Origin: Clostridium bornimense
GTDB lineage: Bacteria; Bacillota; Clostridia; Clostridiales; Clostridiaceae
Reading direction: 5' to 3'
Assembly: GCF_018917145.1 (NCBI RefSeq)
Contig: NZ_JAHLOD010000008.1
Location: 1-64,000 of the forward strand
DNA: 64,000 nucleotides
How positions within the stretch are numbered: position 1 is the first letter of the stretch; each line of letters starts with the position of its first letter. Below are positions 51,428-58,935 of this stretch, piece by piece. The position numbers and the translations under genes are program-made. The notes below the pieces were generated by a model. The model did not search any database, had not been told where the DNA came from, and was given only the letters and a program-made list of their open reading frames with translations.

Positions 51428-52666
51428 TTATGCTACTAATTCTAATCTCTTATTAACATAAATACAATGCCTTAAGCAATCAATATCTATTGCTGGTATA
51501 TACATAGATGAATATATATAATGTACTCCTGAGTCAAGAATTTTCTTCTTATATTTTAATATTGATTTTTCACTTATAGGTGAAACCTTTATTTCTCCAT
51601 TAAGATACTTAATTACCTTTTTTGATGTTTCTCTCATTTTAGGAGTTGTAAATATTAAATCCATCTTCTTCATTAACTCTTTCCTCGTTACCTTTTCTTT
51701 ATCCATTTGCATATCCTTCATAAAATCAATTAATAATTTTTGCTGGTATCTTATATCACATGTATCACTTAAAGTTGCATATGGACTTAAATTTCTAAGT
51801 AGTACACTGTAGCTAGGCTCCTTATTATATACATTGTATTCATTGCCATATGTATTCCATAAATTCACACCATAAGATAAAATGCATGTAGCCCCATTTA
51901 AAATATACTCATTACCACTATTAAACTTAAAGCACTTGTAGTTACTAAAATCTGAACAAATATTAATAAATAAATTATCTGCCCTAACGCTTTTATTAAT
52001 TATATCTTTTCTTATATTTCTTACCACTCTTACAATCTTTGTTCTACCATTTTTAGCTTCGAATCGTAGCACTGTATTATTAACAGGACAATCTATTTTC
52101 TTATTTCTGTACTTTGATTCTTTTTTCTTGTTATATACTTTATATAAGCACTTACTTTTCTTTCTGTCTGTACCACTATAATAATATATTGTTCCTTTAT
52201 CAGCATATTCATCATCGATTTTCTTCCTATTACTTTTTGTTTTTAGTAATACGTCATATAAAGCTTCAGCTACATCTTCTGGAACAACTATATCTATATA
52301 AGTTTCTTCTCTAGTAACACCCCATGAATTCACATCACTTATTTTATTAAAATCTAGTATATCACCTACTCTATCCTCTAAATAATCTTTAATGTTATTT
52401 ATATCTATATTAGTCATTAAACCATTTACAGTCTCTTTAATTAGTTTGTCCATATTTATACTAATAAGTAATCGTCCACTGAATACACTAAAATTATAAT
52501 ATTTAATATATATATTTTCTTTCATAATCCAATAATCTATTCTACTGTTTATACTATCACTATCTTTAGTATCTAATTTAACTCTCTTCCTATTCCATAA
52601 ATTAATATTTTTATTGATGGTTTTAAAATTGGTTGCTATCGATATATCTATTTTATCTTTACTCAT
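51428..52666 (-). CDS. Replication-initiator-like protein (phage/plasmid gene II/X type)
   Basis: The 412-residue protein has the look of the phage/plasmid replication family (II/X): YYYSGTDRKKSKCLYKVYNK in the middle, VLRFEAKNGRTKIVR after it, and a helical C-terminus with YKKKILDSGVHY. These proteins nick DNA for rolling-circle replication. I cannot point to a sure catalytic tyrosine or HUH motif, so the call is tentative. If right, the element replicates when excised. The site ATAGGAGTG precedes the ATG. Confidence 0.45.
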   Translation of the reverse strand: MSKDKIDISIATNFKTINKNINLWNRKRVKLDTKDSDSINSRIDYWIMKENIYIKYYNFSVFSGRLLISINMDKLIKETVNGLMTNIDINNIKDYLEDRVGDILDFNKISDVNSWGVTREETYIDIVVPEDVAEALYDVLLKTKSNRKKIDDEYADKGTIYYYSGTDRKKSKCLYKVYNKKKESKYRNKKIDCPVNNTVLRFEAKNGRTKIVRVVRNIRKDIINKSVRADNLFINICSDFSNYKCFKFNSGNEYILNGATCILSYGVNLWNTYGNEYNVYNKEPSYSVLLRNLSPYATLSDTCDIRYQQKLLIDFMKDMQMDKEKVTRKELMKKMDLIFTTPKMRETSKKVIKYLNGEIKVSPISEKSILKYKKKILDSGVHYIYSSMYIPAIDIDCLRHCIYVNKRLELVA

Positions 52667-52755
52667 TTTCTCACTCCTATATTATAGCTTAACCCTTTAT
52701 TTAAAAGGGTTAAGCTATATAAAACTAATAAAAAAGTTCCACTAAATTTCATATA

Positions 52756-52926
52756 TTATACCCTTTCAACTTCTTTTTTATTATCAATGTATTCTATTAA
52801 TCCCTTACAGAACATATCTACAACTGAATTTAAATAAACAGTCCTTATCTCATTGTTATTTACTTCTTTATCTAATAATAATCCTGATTTTCTATCAAAC
52901 GTGTATTTTACAATTTTACTTTCCAT
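52756..52926 (-). CDS. 56-residue element protein
   Basis: The protein begins MESKIVKYTFDRKSGLL and ends YIDNKKEVERV. It is preceded by a perfect AAAGGAGG site eight bases before the ATG, so it is very likely real. It is first in a leftward unit with the initiator-like gene, which starts 90 bases further on. It lies just next to the right copy of the 17-bp repeat. It could be a small excision or copy-control factor, but there is no motif to prove it. Confidence 0.6.
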   Translation of the reverse strand: MESKIVKYTFDRKSGLLLDKEVNNNEIRTVYLNSVVDMFCKGLIEYIDNKKEVERV

Positions 52927-52957
52927 AATTTTCCTCCTTTGTTAACTTACTTTGTCT

Positions 52958-52974
52958 GTTGTCGAAAATGACAA
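52958..52974. repeat. 17-bp inverted repeat, right copy
   Basis: GTTGTCGAAAATGACAA is the exact inverse of 50468-50484. It stands 32 bases upstream of the 56-residue gene's start and between it and the divergent repressor gene, a natural operator position. Confidence 0.7.
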
Positions 52975-53011
52975 TTAGTAATCCAAGTTACAATATTATA
53001 TTTTTTGTATC

Positions 53012-53064
53012 TTGACAAATGAGATATTAACATAGTATTGTATATCTTGTAAAGTATATTACAA
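53012..53064 (+). promoter_or_regulatory. Repressor-gene promoter and palindromic operator
   Basis: TTGACA (53012-53017) and TATTGT (53036-53041) are 18 bases apart. A palindrome with TTGTAA and TTACAA arms (53047-53064) covers the likely transcription start, consistent with autoregulation by the repressor encoded next. Confidence 0.5.
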
Positions 53065-53094
53065 AAAAATATTTTTCGTAACTAAGGAGGATTT

Positions 53095-53841
53095 ATGTTT
53101 AATAAAGAAAAATTTAGCTCATTACTAAAAGATGCTATAGGCTCTAACAGAACAATTACAGAGTTTTCAAATGAATGTACTTTAGCTAGACCTTATCTTT
53201 CAAAATTTCTTAATTGCAAATTAGATACACCACCATCACCAGAAGCAATTGCAAAAATTGCCTCTAAAGCCAGAAATAACATTAGCGAATGCGATTTACT
53301 AGTTGCTGCTGGTTACACAACATATGATGACTATATAGAGTCTACTTTAGAAAACTTTAGCGAAGGTGGTGATTTGTTTAATACCACAATTAACTTTAAA
53401 GAAAATATAAGCAATAACCATAAAGAGCTAATATCAAATATATCACCTAAAAAGATTCCAGTCTTATCTGATATAAAAAGCACTAAGATGGACTTAAACA
53501 TAGGTGAATACTTAGCTTATTATGAGTATACAGCTGCTTTAAATGATGATACTAATAAAACATATTACCTATACTCTAAAGATAATAGTATGATTCATTC
53601 AGGTATTACTGCTGATAGTATTGTTCATTTTATTACTCAAGATTATGCTGAAAACAATGATTTAGTCATTGTCCTTATTAACTCTGAAAGCTATATAAGA
53701 AGATATCGCAAAATCAATAATATAATATCATTTATATCTGATGATCCTAATTTTGATTCATTTGCTTATCTAAATAGTGATTTTAAAAAACAAGATGTTC
53801 ATATAATAGGTAAGATAACACATTGTAAAACAGCATTTTAA
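53095..53841 (+). CDS. Phage-type repressor with S24/LexA-like domain
   Basis: The N-terminal 75 residues contain a helix-turn-helix (TITEFSNECTLARPYLSKFL). The C-terminal part resembles the S24 (LexA/CI) self-cleaving domain, with the nucleophile serine at 165 in KDNSMIHSGI. At the place of the catalytic lysine the sequence reads SYIRRYRK, with Arg202 where Lys is expected, so self-cleavage may be lost or use a neighbour. It is likely to keep the element's genes silent and to regulate the recombinase just downstream. TAAGGAGGATTT precedes the ATG. Confidence 0.75.
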   Translation: MFNKEKFSSLLKDAIGSNRTITEFSNECTLARPYLSKFLNCKLDTPPSPEAIAKIASKARNNISECDLLVAAGYTTYDDYIESTLENFSEGGDLFNTTINFKENISNNHKELISNISPKKIPVLSDIKSTKMDLNIGEYLAYYEYTAALNDDTNKTYYLYSKDNSMIHSGITADSIVHFITQDYAENNDLVIVLINSESYIRRYRKINNIISFISDDPNFDSFAYLNSDFKKQDVHIIGKITHCKTAF

Positions 53842-53927
53842 CAACCGCTACCTTAACATATAACCTTGGAATTAACGTATAGAATTAACCTTAGTATTTA
53901 CTAAATATACTTAGGAGAGTGAGTTAA

Positions 53928-55478
53928 ATGCGTGCTGCAATATATGCTAGATACAGTTCTAATAATCAAAGAGAGGAATCAATAGATGCTCAAATAAGAG
54001 CTATTAAAGATTACTGCGATAGTAATGGATACTCTATTGTCAAAACTTACATTGATGAAGCTAGATCTGCAACTACAGATAATAGACCAAATTTTAAAAA
54101 TATGATTAAAGATAGTGAACTTAACCTTTTCGATTGTGTTATAGTTCATAAACTTGATAGATTCTCAAGAGATAAATACGATAGTGTAACTTATAAGAGA
54201 AAACTACGAAATAATAACGTTTCTTTATTTTCTGTTCTTGAAAAGCTTGACGATAGTCCTGAAAGTTCTATTATGGAGTCACTACTTGAAGGAATGTCCG
54301 AATACTATTCAAAAAACCTTGCTCGTGAAACTATGAAAGGTATGAAAGAAAATGCCTATAAAGCTATGCACACAGGAGGAAAACCTCCTCTTGGATATGA
54401 TGTAGATCCTCTAACGAAAAAGTATCTTATCAATGAAACAGAAGCTAAAGCCGTTAAATTAATATTTGAAATGTATGCTAATGGTAATGGCTATATGGCT
54501 ATTGTTGACAAACTGAATACTTTAAACTTTAAAACTAAATTAGGCAACTCATTCAGTAGAAATAGTATTTCAGAGATTATCAGAAATGAAAAGTATACCG
54601 GTGTATATGTTTTTAATAAAACACCTAAAAAGATAAATGGGAAAAGAAATTCTCATGTAACTAAACCTGAAGAAGAAATTATTAGAATAAAAGATGGAAT
54701 GCCTAGAATTATTGATGATGAAACATTCCTTAAAGTTAAAGAAAGACTTGCTAATAATAAACGTAATGCCTGTAATAAAGCTAAAGAACCTTACGTACTT
54801 TCTGGCAAAATCAAATGTGGTCTCTGTGGTTCTGCAATGGTTGGCCATACTAGTAAATGTGGAAGAAGTAAGAACAAATACTCTACCTACAGATGTGGAA
54901 GAAGGTATAGATATAAAGACTGTTCTATGAAACCAATAAACAGAGATTATATTGATGATATTGTCATAAAACAATTATCTAAAAATATCTTCTCTCCTAA
55001 ATCAATAGAAAAGCTTACAAAAGAACTTACAAAATGTTATAACAAATCACTTCAAAATAATAAATCTGAAATTAAGAATATCGATAAGCAACTTATACAA
55101 ATTAATAAAGAAATAGATAATCTGATTACTGCTATTGCAAGTGGTATAAGTAGCATTTCTATAAAAGATAAACTTAATAATCTTGAAGAAAAGAAAATTC
55201 ACCTAAGTACTCTTAAAAGTGAACTACAATGTAGCCTAGATTCTAAAGTACTTGATGAAAACCTAATTAGACAATATCTATTAAAAGATGCTTCTCTACT
55301 AAAAAATAAAAGTGTTGATGACATCAAAAATATCATTAACACTTATGTTGAATCTGTTTTAGTGTACGATGAGAAGGTTGAAGTTAACCTTCTTATTGTA
55401 CATATCAATGGTGGAGGCGACGGGAATCGAACCCGTGTCCGAAAGCTGACACCCATAAGCATCTCCGAGCGCAGTTGA
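53928..55478 (+). CDS. Large serine recombinase (integrase) of the element
   Basis: The resolvase domain has the nucleophile Ser10 in YARYSSNNQ and the active-site arginines (HKLDRFSRD). A recombinase domain (GKPPLGYDVD onward), a zinc ribbon (CGLCGSAM with a later Cys pair) and a coiled coil at about 370-430 follow, as in large serine integrases. The last 19 residues after HINGGG (DGNRTRVRKL and on) are encoded by antisense tmRNA sequence beyond the crossover. In the excised circle the frame would instead end GGGEPYRLKCTIYINKYRHL, 514 residues. A TAGGAGAGTGAG site precedes the ATG. Confidence 0.95.
   Translation: MRAAIYARYSSNNQREESIDAQIRAIKDYCDSNGYSIVKTYIDEARSATTDNRPNFKNMIKDSELNLFDCVIVHKLDRFSRDKYDSVTYKRKLRNNNVSLFSVLEKLDDSPESSIMESLLEGMSEYYSKNLARETMKGMKENAYKAMHTGGKPPLGYDVDPLTKKYLINETEAKAVKLIFEMYANGNGYMAIVDKLNTLNFKTKLGNSFSRNSISEIIRNEKYTGVYVFNKTPKKINGKRNSHVTKPEEEIIRIKDGMPRIIDDETFLKVKERLANNKRNACNKAKEPYVLSGKIKCGLCGSAMVGHTSKCGRSKNKYSTYRCGRRYRYKDCSMKPINRDYIDDIVIKQLSKNIFSPKSIEKLTKELTKCYNKSLQNNKSEIKNIDKQLIQINKEIDNLITAIASGISSISIKDKLNNLEEKKIHLSTLKSELQCSLDSKVLDENLIRQYLLKDASLLKNKSVDDIKNIINTYVESVLVYDEKVEVNLLIVHINGGGDGNRTRVRKLTPISISERS
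55395..55420. repeat. attR of the integrated element
   Basis: The element arm ATTGTACATATCAA (55395-55408) is followed by TGGTGGAGGCGA (55409-55420), which is both the direct repeat and the 3' end of the tmRNA. Beyond it is chromosomal tmRNA sequence. All this lies inside the recombinase reading frame. Confidence 0.85.
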
Positions 55479-55759
55479 TATTTTAAATTTCCCTCAGTAG
55501 GCGCCTATCAACAGGCTTCTACCTTAGTAGCTTCATAAAATCCCGTTCCGCTGTCAAAGCTTTCAGCGGCTCGTTTCCCTACAAAATCGACGCCTTATCC
55601 CGGACCGTAGGCCTTCCAGGTAAGACGGCTGCTGTTAATTAAGCAGCTAAAGCGTAATTTTCGTCAATTAATTTTAATTCCCAGTTTTTTAACGCGGGTC
55701 CAGGGCCCTCGGCTCGCTTCTCATGAATCCCATACCCCCGTCGAAACCATTGCGCCCCC
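55409..55759 (-). ncRNA. ssrA: Transfer-messenger RNA (tmRNA)
   Basis: The 5' end GGGGGCGCAATGGTTTCGAC and the 3' end CGCCTCCACCA pair to form the tRNA-like acceptor stem, and the T-arm (GGTTCGATTCCCG) is intact. The open reading frame in the middle encodes a tag ending DENYALAA followed by a stop. tmRNA with SmpB rescues stalled ribosomes and tags the unfinished protein for proteolysis. A TATAAT box lies just upstream. The last ten or so bases of the acceptor strand come from the inserted element, which carries an identical copy. The native terminator is at 41724-41758. Confidence 0.97.
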
Positions 55760-55848
55760 ATATTATAAGGACATTGACTAGTGGTATGTTCTTTACGCAT
55801 TCACCTTTAAAATATTAAGTTTTATTAGACAATTATCATTGTACAACA

Positions 55849-55882
55849 GAGGTAAAAATTAATCAATAGTAATTTTTACCTC
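55849..55882 (-). terminator. Hairpin downstream of nagZ
   Basis: GAGGTAAAAATTA and its exact inverse pair across eight bases, 13 bases past the nagZ stop. The U-run is poor, so it is a likely but not typical terminator. Confidence 0.55.
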
Positions 55883-55894
55883 AATCTTTATTAG

Positions 55895-57115
55895 CTATTT
55901 CATTTTTTCTAATACAGAAGAAATCTTATCATTTATTTCATTTACATTTGGTTCTTCTGTTACACCATCTTGTATATTATACTTATTCTTTAACTTCAAT
56001 ATTCTCTCAACACTTTTATTTAATCTTTTTTCTGTAATAGTGCCATTTTTCACAGCTTCCTTTATAGCATCTCTAACCACTGTTACGTTGTCTAACTTAT
56101 GACATACCATAACTATATCTGCCCCTGCATTTATAGATTTTACTGCTGCATCGCCTATATCATAATTATTAATTATGGCACCCATAGTCATATCATCAGT
56201 AACAACTACCCCATCATAATTCATATCTTTACGTAATATATCAGTAACTATTGTTTTTGATAATGTCGCTGGATTCTTTTCATCTACTTTAGGAAGCATA
56301 ATATGGGACACCATTACCATATCAACACCAGCATCTATTGCTTTTTTAAAAGGTACTAACTCAAACGACTTTAGTCTCTTTAAATCATTTTTTACCACTG
56401 GCAATCCTACATGAGAATCCACATCAGTATCACCATGACCTGGAAAATGTTTTACTGTTGCAATAACATCGCTGTCCTTTAACCCACGCATTGTTGCAAT
56501 ACCTAATTTTGAAACTATCTCCTCATTATCACCAAAAGATCTCTTCCCTATTACAGGATTATCAGGATTGCTATTTATATCAAGAACCGGTGCAAAATCC
56601 ATATTAAATCCTAAAGAAGTTATTTCCTTTCCAATAACTTTTCCTATATCATAACTTAAATCTTCATCATTAAACTTTGCAATATCCATACTAGTTGGAA
56701 TATCCTTAAATTCCGATGGCATTCTAGATACTAATCCACCTTCTTCATCTACCGATATAAAAATAGGATATTTATTTTCCTTATTCATTTCCTTTATATC
56801 ATTATTAAGTTTAACAACCTGTGAAGCATTTTCAACATTTCTACTAAAAAGTATTACTCCCCCTACTTTCACTTCTGATATTAATGACTTTACTTCATCA
56901 TCAGCTGTTGTACCATCAAAACCAGCAATAATAAGTTGTCCTATTTTTTCATATAAAGACATCTTATCTACCTTAGTTTCAAATTCATCTTTTTTATCTT
57001 TATGTACATTACTAACTTTTTCATCATTACTATTATTAAAATAATTAATAGCAATATATCTTCCTGTAATAAATGATAAAATCACAGCAATAATTATACA
57101 TAGTTTTTTAATCAT
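55895..57115 (-). CDS. nagZ: Beta-N-acetylhexosaminidase, GH3 (NagZ-like)
   Basis: An N-terminal membrane helix (MIKKLCIIIAVILSFITG) anchors the protein outside the cell. The GH3 domain has the NagZ signature KHFPGHGDTDVDSH with the His/Asp pair for catalysis, and the nucleophile aspartate in VVTDDMTMGAI. It removes N-acetylglucosamine from peptidoglycan fragments, acting at the surface as in other Gram-positive bacteria. The start at 57115 has GGGGGG seven bases upstream; an in-frame GTG five codons earlier overlaps that site. It is transcribed towards ssrA. Confidence 0.92.
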   Translation of the reverse strand: MIKKLCIIIAVILSFITGRYIAINYFNNSNDEKVSNVHKDKKDEFETKVDKMSLYEKIGQLIIAGFDGTTADDEVKSLISEVKVGGVILFSRNVENASQVVKLNNDIKEMNKENKYPIFISVDEEGGLVSRMPSEFKDIPTSMDIAKFNDEDLSYDIGKVIGKEITSLGFNMDFAPVLDINSNPDNPVIGKRSFGDNEEIVSKLGIATMRGLKDSDVIATVKHFPGHGDTDVDSHVGLPVVKNDLKRLKSFELVPFKKAIDAGVDMVMVSHIMLPKVDEKNPATLSKTIVTDILRKDMNYDGVVVTDDMTMGAIINNYDIGDAAVKSINAGADIVMVCHKLDNVTVVRDAIKEAVKNGTITEKRLNKSVERILKLKNKYNIQDGVTEEPNVNEINDKISSVLEKMK

Positions 57116-57275
57116 TCCATATCCCCCCACTTATATTTTAATCTATGAAAAAGAATTTTTCCATATTTTATGATTAAATTATTATACTTTTAGGAAATAC
57201 ATCTCTTTATTGCAAGAATTTTGTAATATAATGTAGAATATAATACTTAACAGTATATTAGAAAGGAGCTTATTT

Positions 57276-58715
57276 ATGAGAAAATTAAAATACCTATTAA
57301 TTTCTATTGCATTAATATCCAACATACTTCTTAGTTATAAGCTTTCTATAATTATTATTAATAAAAAACCTATTATATCCACAAAAATTGAAAAAACAAA
57401 AAATTCTTTAAATAATAATTCTAGCAATAATAATATCGCTAATAACACTATTAACAATAATACTTCCACTTATAATATTAATTCTTCTAAAACTGAAAAT
57501 GTTTCTTTTAAAACTAGAGATTTTTTCTATTCTTTAGATGATACATCAATTAATCGTAGTTCTTCTGAACACTTTCAAGTAATATGGGGAAATGACCATG
57601 ATTCTGTCAGCATAAGTTCAGATTTTATAAAAGGAATTTTAAACAATCTAGAGACTATGAGAGAAGTATATATAGATACTTTAGAAATGAAAGATACAAG
57701 CTCTTCAACTAAAACTAATAATGGTTCATATAAAACTAATATATATTTATCTGATACTGGACTTAAAAAAATACGTAATGAAAAAAAATATAGCGCTTGT
57801 GACAATGCTGGATTTGCCTATATGATAGTAGACCCTTTATTAATAAGAGTTGATCCGCCAAGTTGGATATTAGCAAAAGAATATGCTCATGCAGTTATAT
57901 TACATCAAGGTGGCTCCCTTGATAGTAATTGGTCTGACGCTATGGCTAATTGGTTTAGAAATCAATATTTAGGTAGCGATAAATATTCCTCTAATGGCAC
58001 TGTTTACGGCCCTGCGTCAAGCTTTTTTAAATCAGTTGTATTAAATTCTAATTTAGCTTTTCCTCAACAAAAAAATGCCTATGATTCTTGGCCTTTTATT
58101 ACCTATATATCTGAAAATCCAGATAAATTAGATGGCTTAGGATTAGATTTAATACACAATATTTTAGAAGACAAAACTATTAAAAATCCAATTAATGCAA
58201 TAAATAAAAAGACAAAATTATCTCTACAAGATGTTATTGGCAACTATAGCAAACGAATGATAACTATGGATTATACTAGACAAAAAGAATATTTAACATA
58301 TTTATCCGAATTACAATCCACTGAATCTAATAATGATTTGATTTTTACAAACTTAGATTTTTCATCAAACACTTGGGTTACTGTACCTTATAATAAAGCA
58401 CCTCAACAAGGTGGTTATAATGTAATACCTATTAAAGATTTTAGTGGAAAATCAACAATAACAGTAGAATTTCACGGCATAAAAAATAAGAATACTGATG
58501 ATTGGCGAGGAACCATTGTTGCTTACAATAAAAATAAAACAACTACCTACTCCTCAACTTGGAATGATGGTAAAAATACTATGAAACTTTCGGGTAATGA
58601 AACTGCTCTTTATTTAATAGTAGCAGCAACACCTAAAAACTTTGAAGATATGTCCAAAATTGATACTAATAAACTAACCACCTATCCTTATAAAGTAAAA
58701 GTTTCATTTGAATAA
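57276..58715 (+). CDS. Membrane-anchored or secreted DUF6055-like protein, short paralogue
   Basis: An N-terminal hydrophobic segment is followed by an Asn/Ser/Thr-rich linker, then a domain shared with the next gene (FYSLDDTSINRSSSEHFQVI, then WPFITYISENPD and NWTVPYNKAPQQGGYNVIP-like parts). This resembles the DUF6055 group of surface proteins, which I name from memory. At about residue 203, LAKEYAHAVILHQGG sits where related families carry a zinc-binding HExxH; here the first histidine is Lys, so protease activity is doubtful. The C-terminal 130 residues look beta-rich. GAAAGGAGC precedes the ATG. It has its own terminator. Confidence 0.6.
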   Translation: MRKLKYLLISIALISNILLSYKLSIIIINKKPIISTKIEKTKNSLNNNSSNNNIANNTINNNTSTYNINSSKTENVSFKTRDFFYSLDDTSINRSSSEHFQVIWGNDHDSVSISSDFIKGILNNLETMREVYIDTLEMKDTSSSTKTNNGSYKTNIYLSDTGLKKIRNEKKYSACDNAGFAYMIVDPLLIRVDPPSWILAKEYAHAVILHQGGSLDSNWSDAMANWFRNQYLGSDKYSSNGTVYGPASSFFKSVVLNSNLAFPQQKNAYDSWPFITYISENPDKLDGLGLDLIHNILEDKTIKNPINAINKKTKLSLQDVIGNYSKRMITMDYTRQKEYLTYLSELQSTESNNDLIFTNLDFSSNTWVTVPYNKAPQQGGYNVIPIKDFSGKSTITVEFHGIKNKNTDDWRGTIVAYNKNKTTTYSSTWNDGKNTMKLSGNETALYLIVAATPKNFEDMSKIDTNKLTTYPYKVKVSFE

Positions 58716-58728
58716 TAAATTAAAAAGG

Positions 58729-58779
58729 TGGAGGTGTCGCAGTAACAAATAAAAAGTTGTTAGTGATACCTCCTTTTTA
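58729..58779 (+). terminator. Terminator between the two DUF6055-like genes
   Basis: GGAGGTGTCGC and TAACAA pair with TTGTTA and GTGATACCTCC (two wobbles, small bulge), followed by five Ts. Confidence 0.75.
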
Positions 58780-58935
58780 TTATGTCATTTATAATAATTC
58801 ATTGAAATTAATCCCATAAATGCATTATACAAATATATATTCCACTTAATTTTTTAATTTCTATTTATTTTATTTGTATTATCTTGTAAAATAAAATCAT
58901 AAATTATTTTTTTATAACGAAAATCGGAGGCATTA

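Larger units (their letters stand above)
41765..55420. mobile_element. 13.6-kb serine-recombinase element integrated in ssrA
   Basis: The element is bounded by a 12-bp direct repeat equal to the tmRNA 3' end, with the recombinase gene at the right end reaching into the attachment site. Inside are, from left to right: HEPN protein, DUF262 protein, hsdS, hsdM, hsdR (one leftward operon), a small unknown gene, a regulatory hairpin region, another small gene, a replication-initiator-like gene, a 56-residue gene, a phage-type repressor and the recombinase. There are no conjugation or capsid genes, so it would depend on a helper for transfer. Its main cargo looks like defence. Confidence 0.88.

Noticed and set aside
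41765-55420. Prophage or conjugative element
   Set aside because: No capsid, tail, relaxase or coupling-protein genes are present between the attachment sites.
55419-55478. Recombinase tail GDGNRTRVRK as a protein motif
   Set aside because: It is translated antisense tmRNA sequence beyond the attachment core, not a functional domain.
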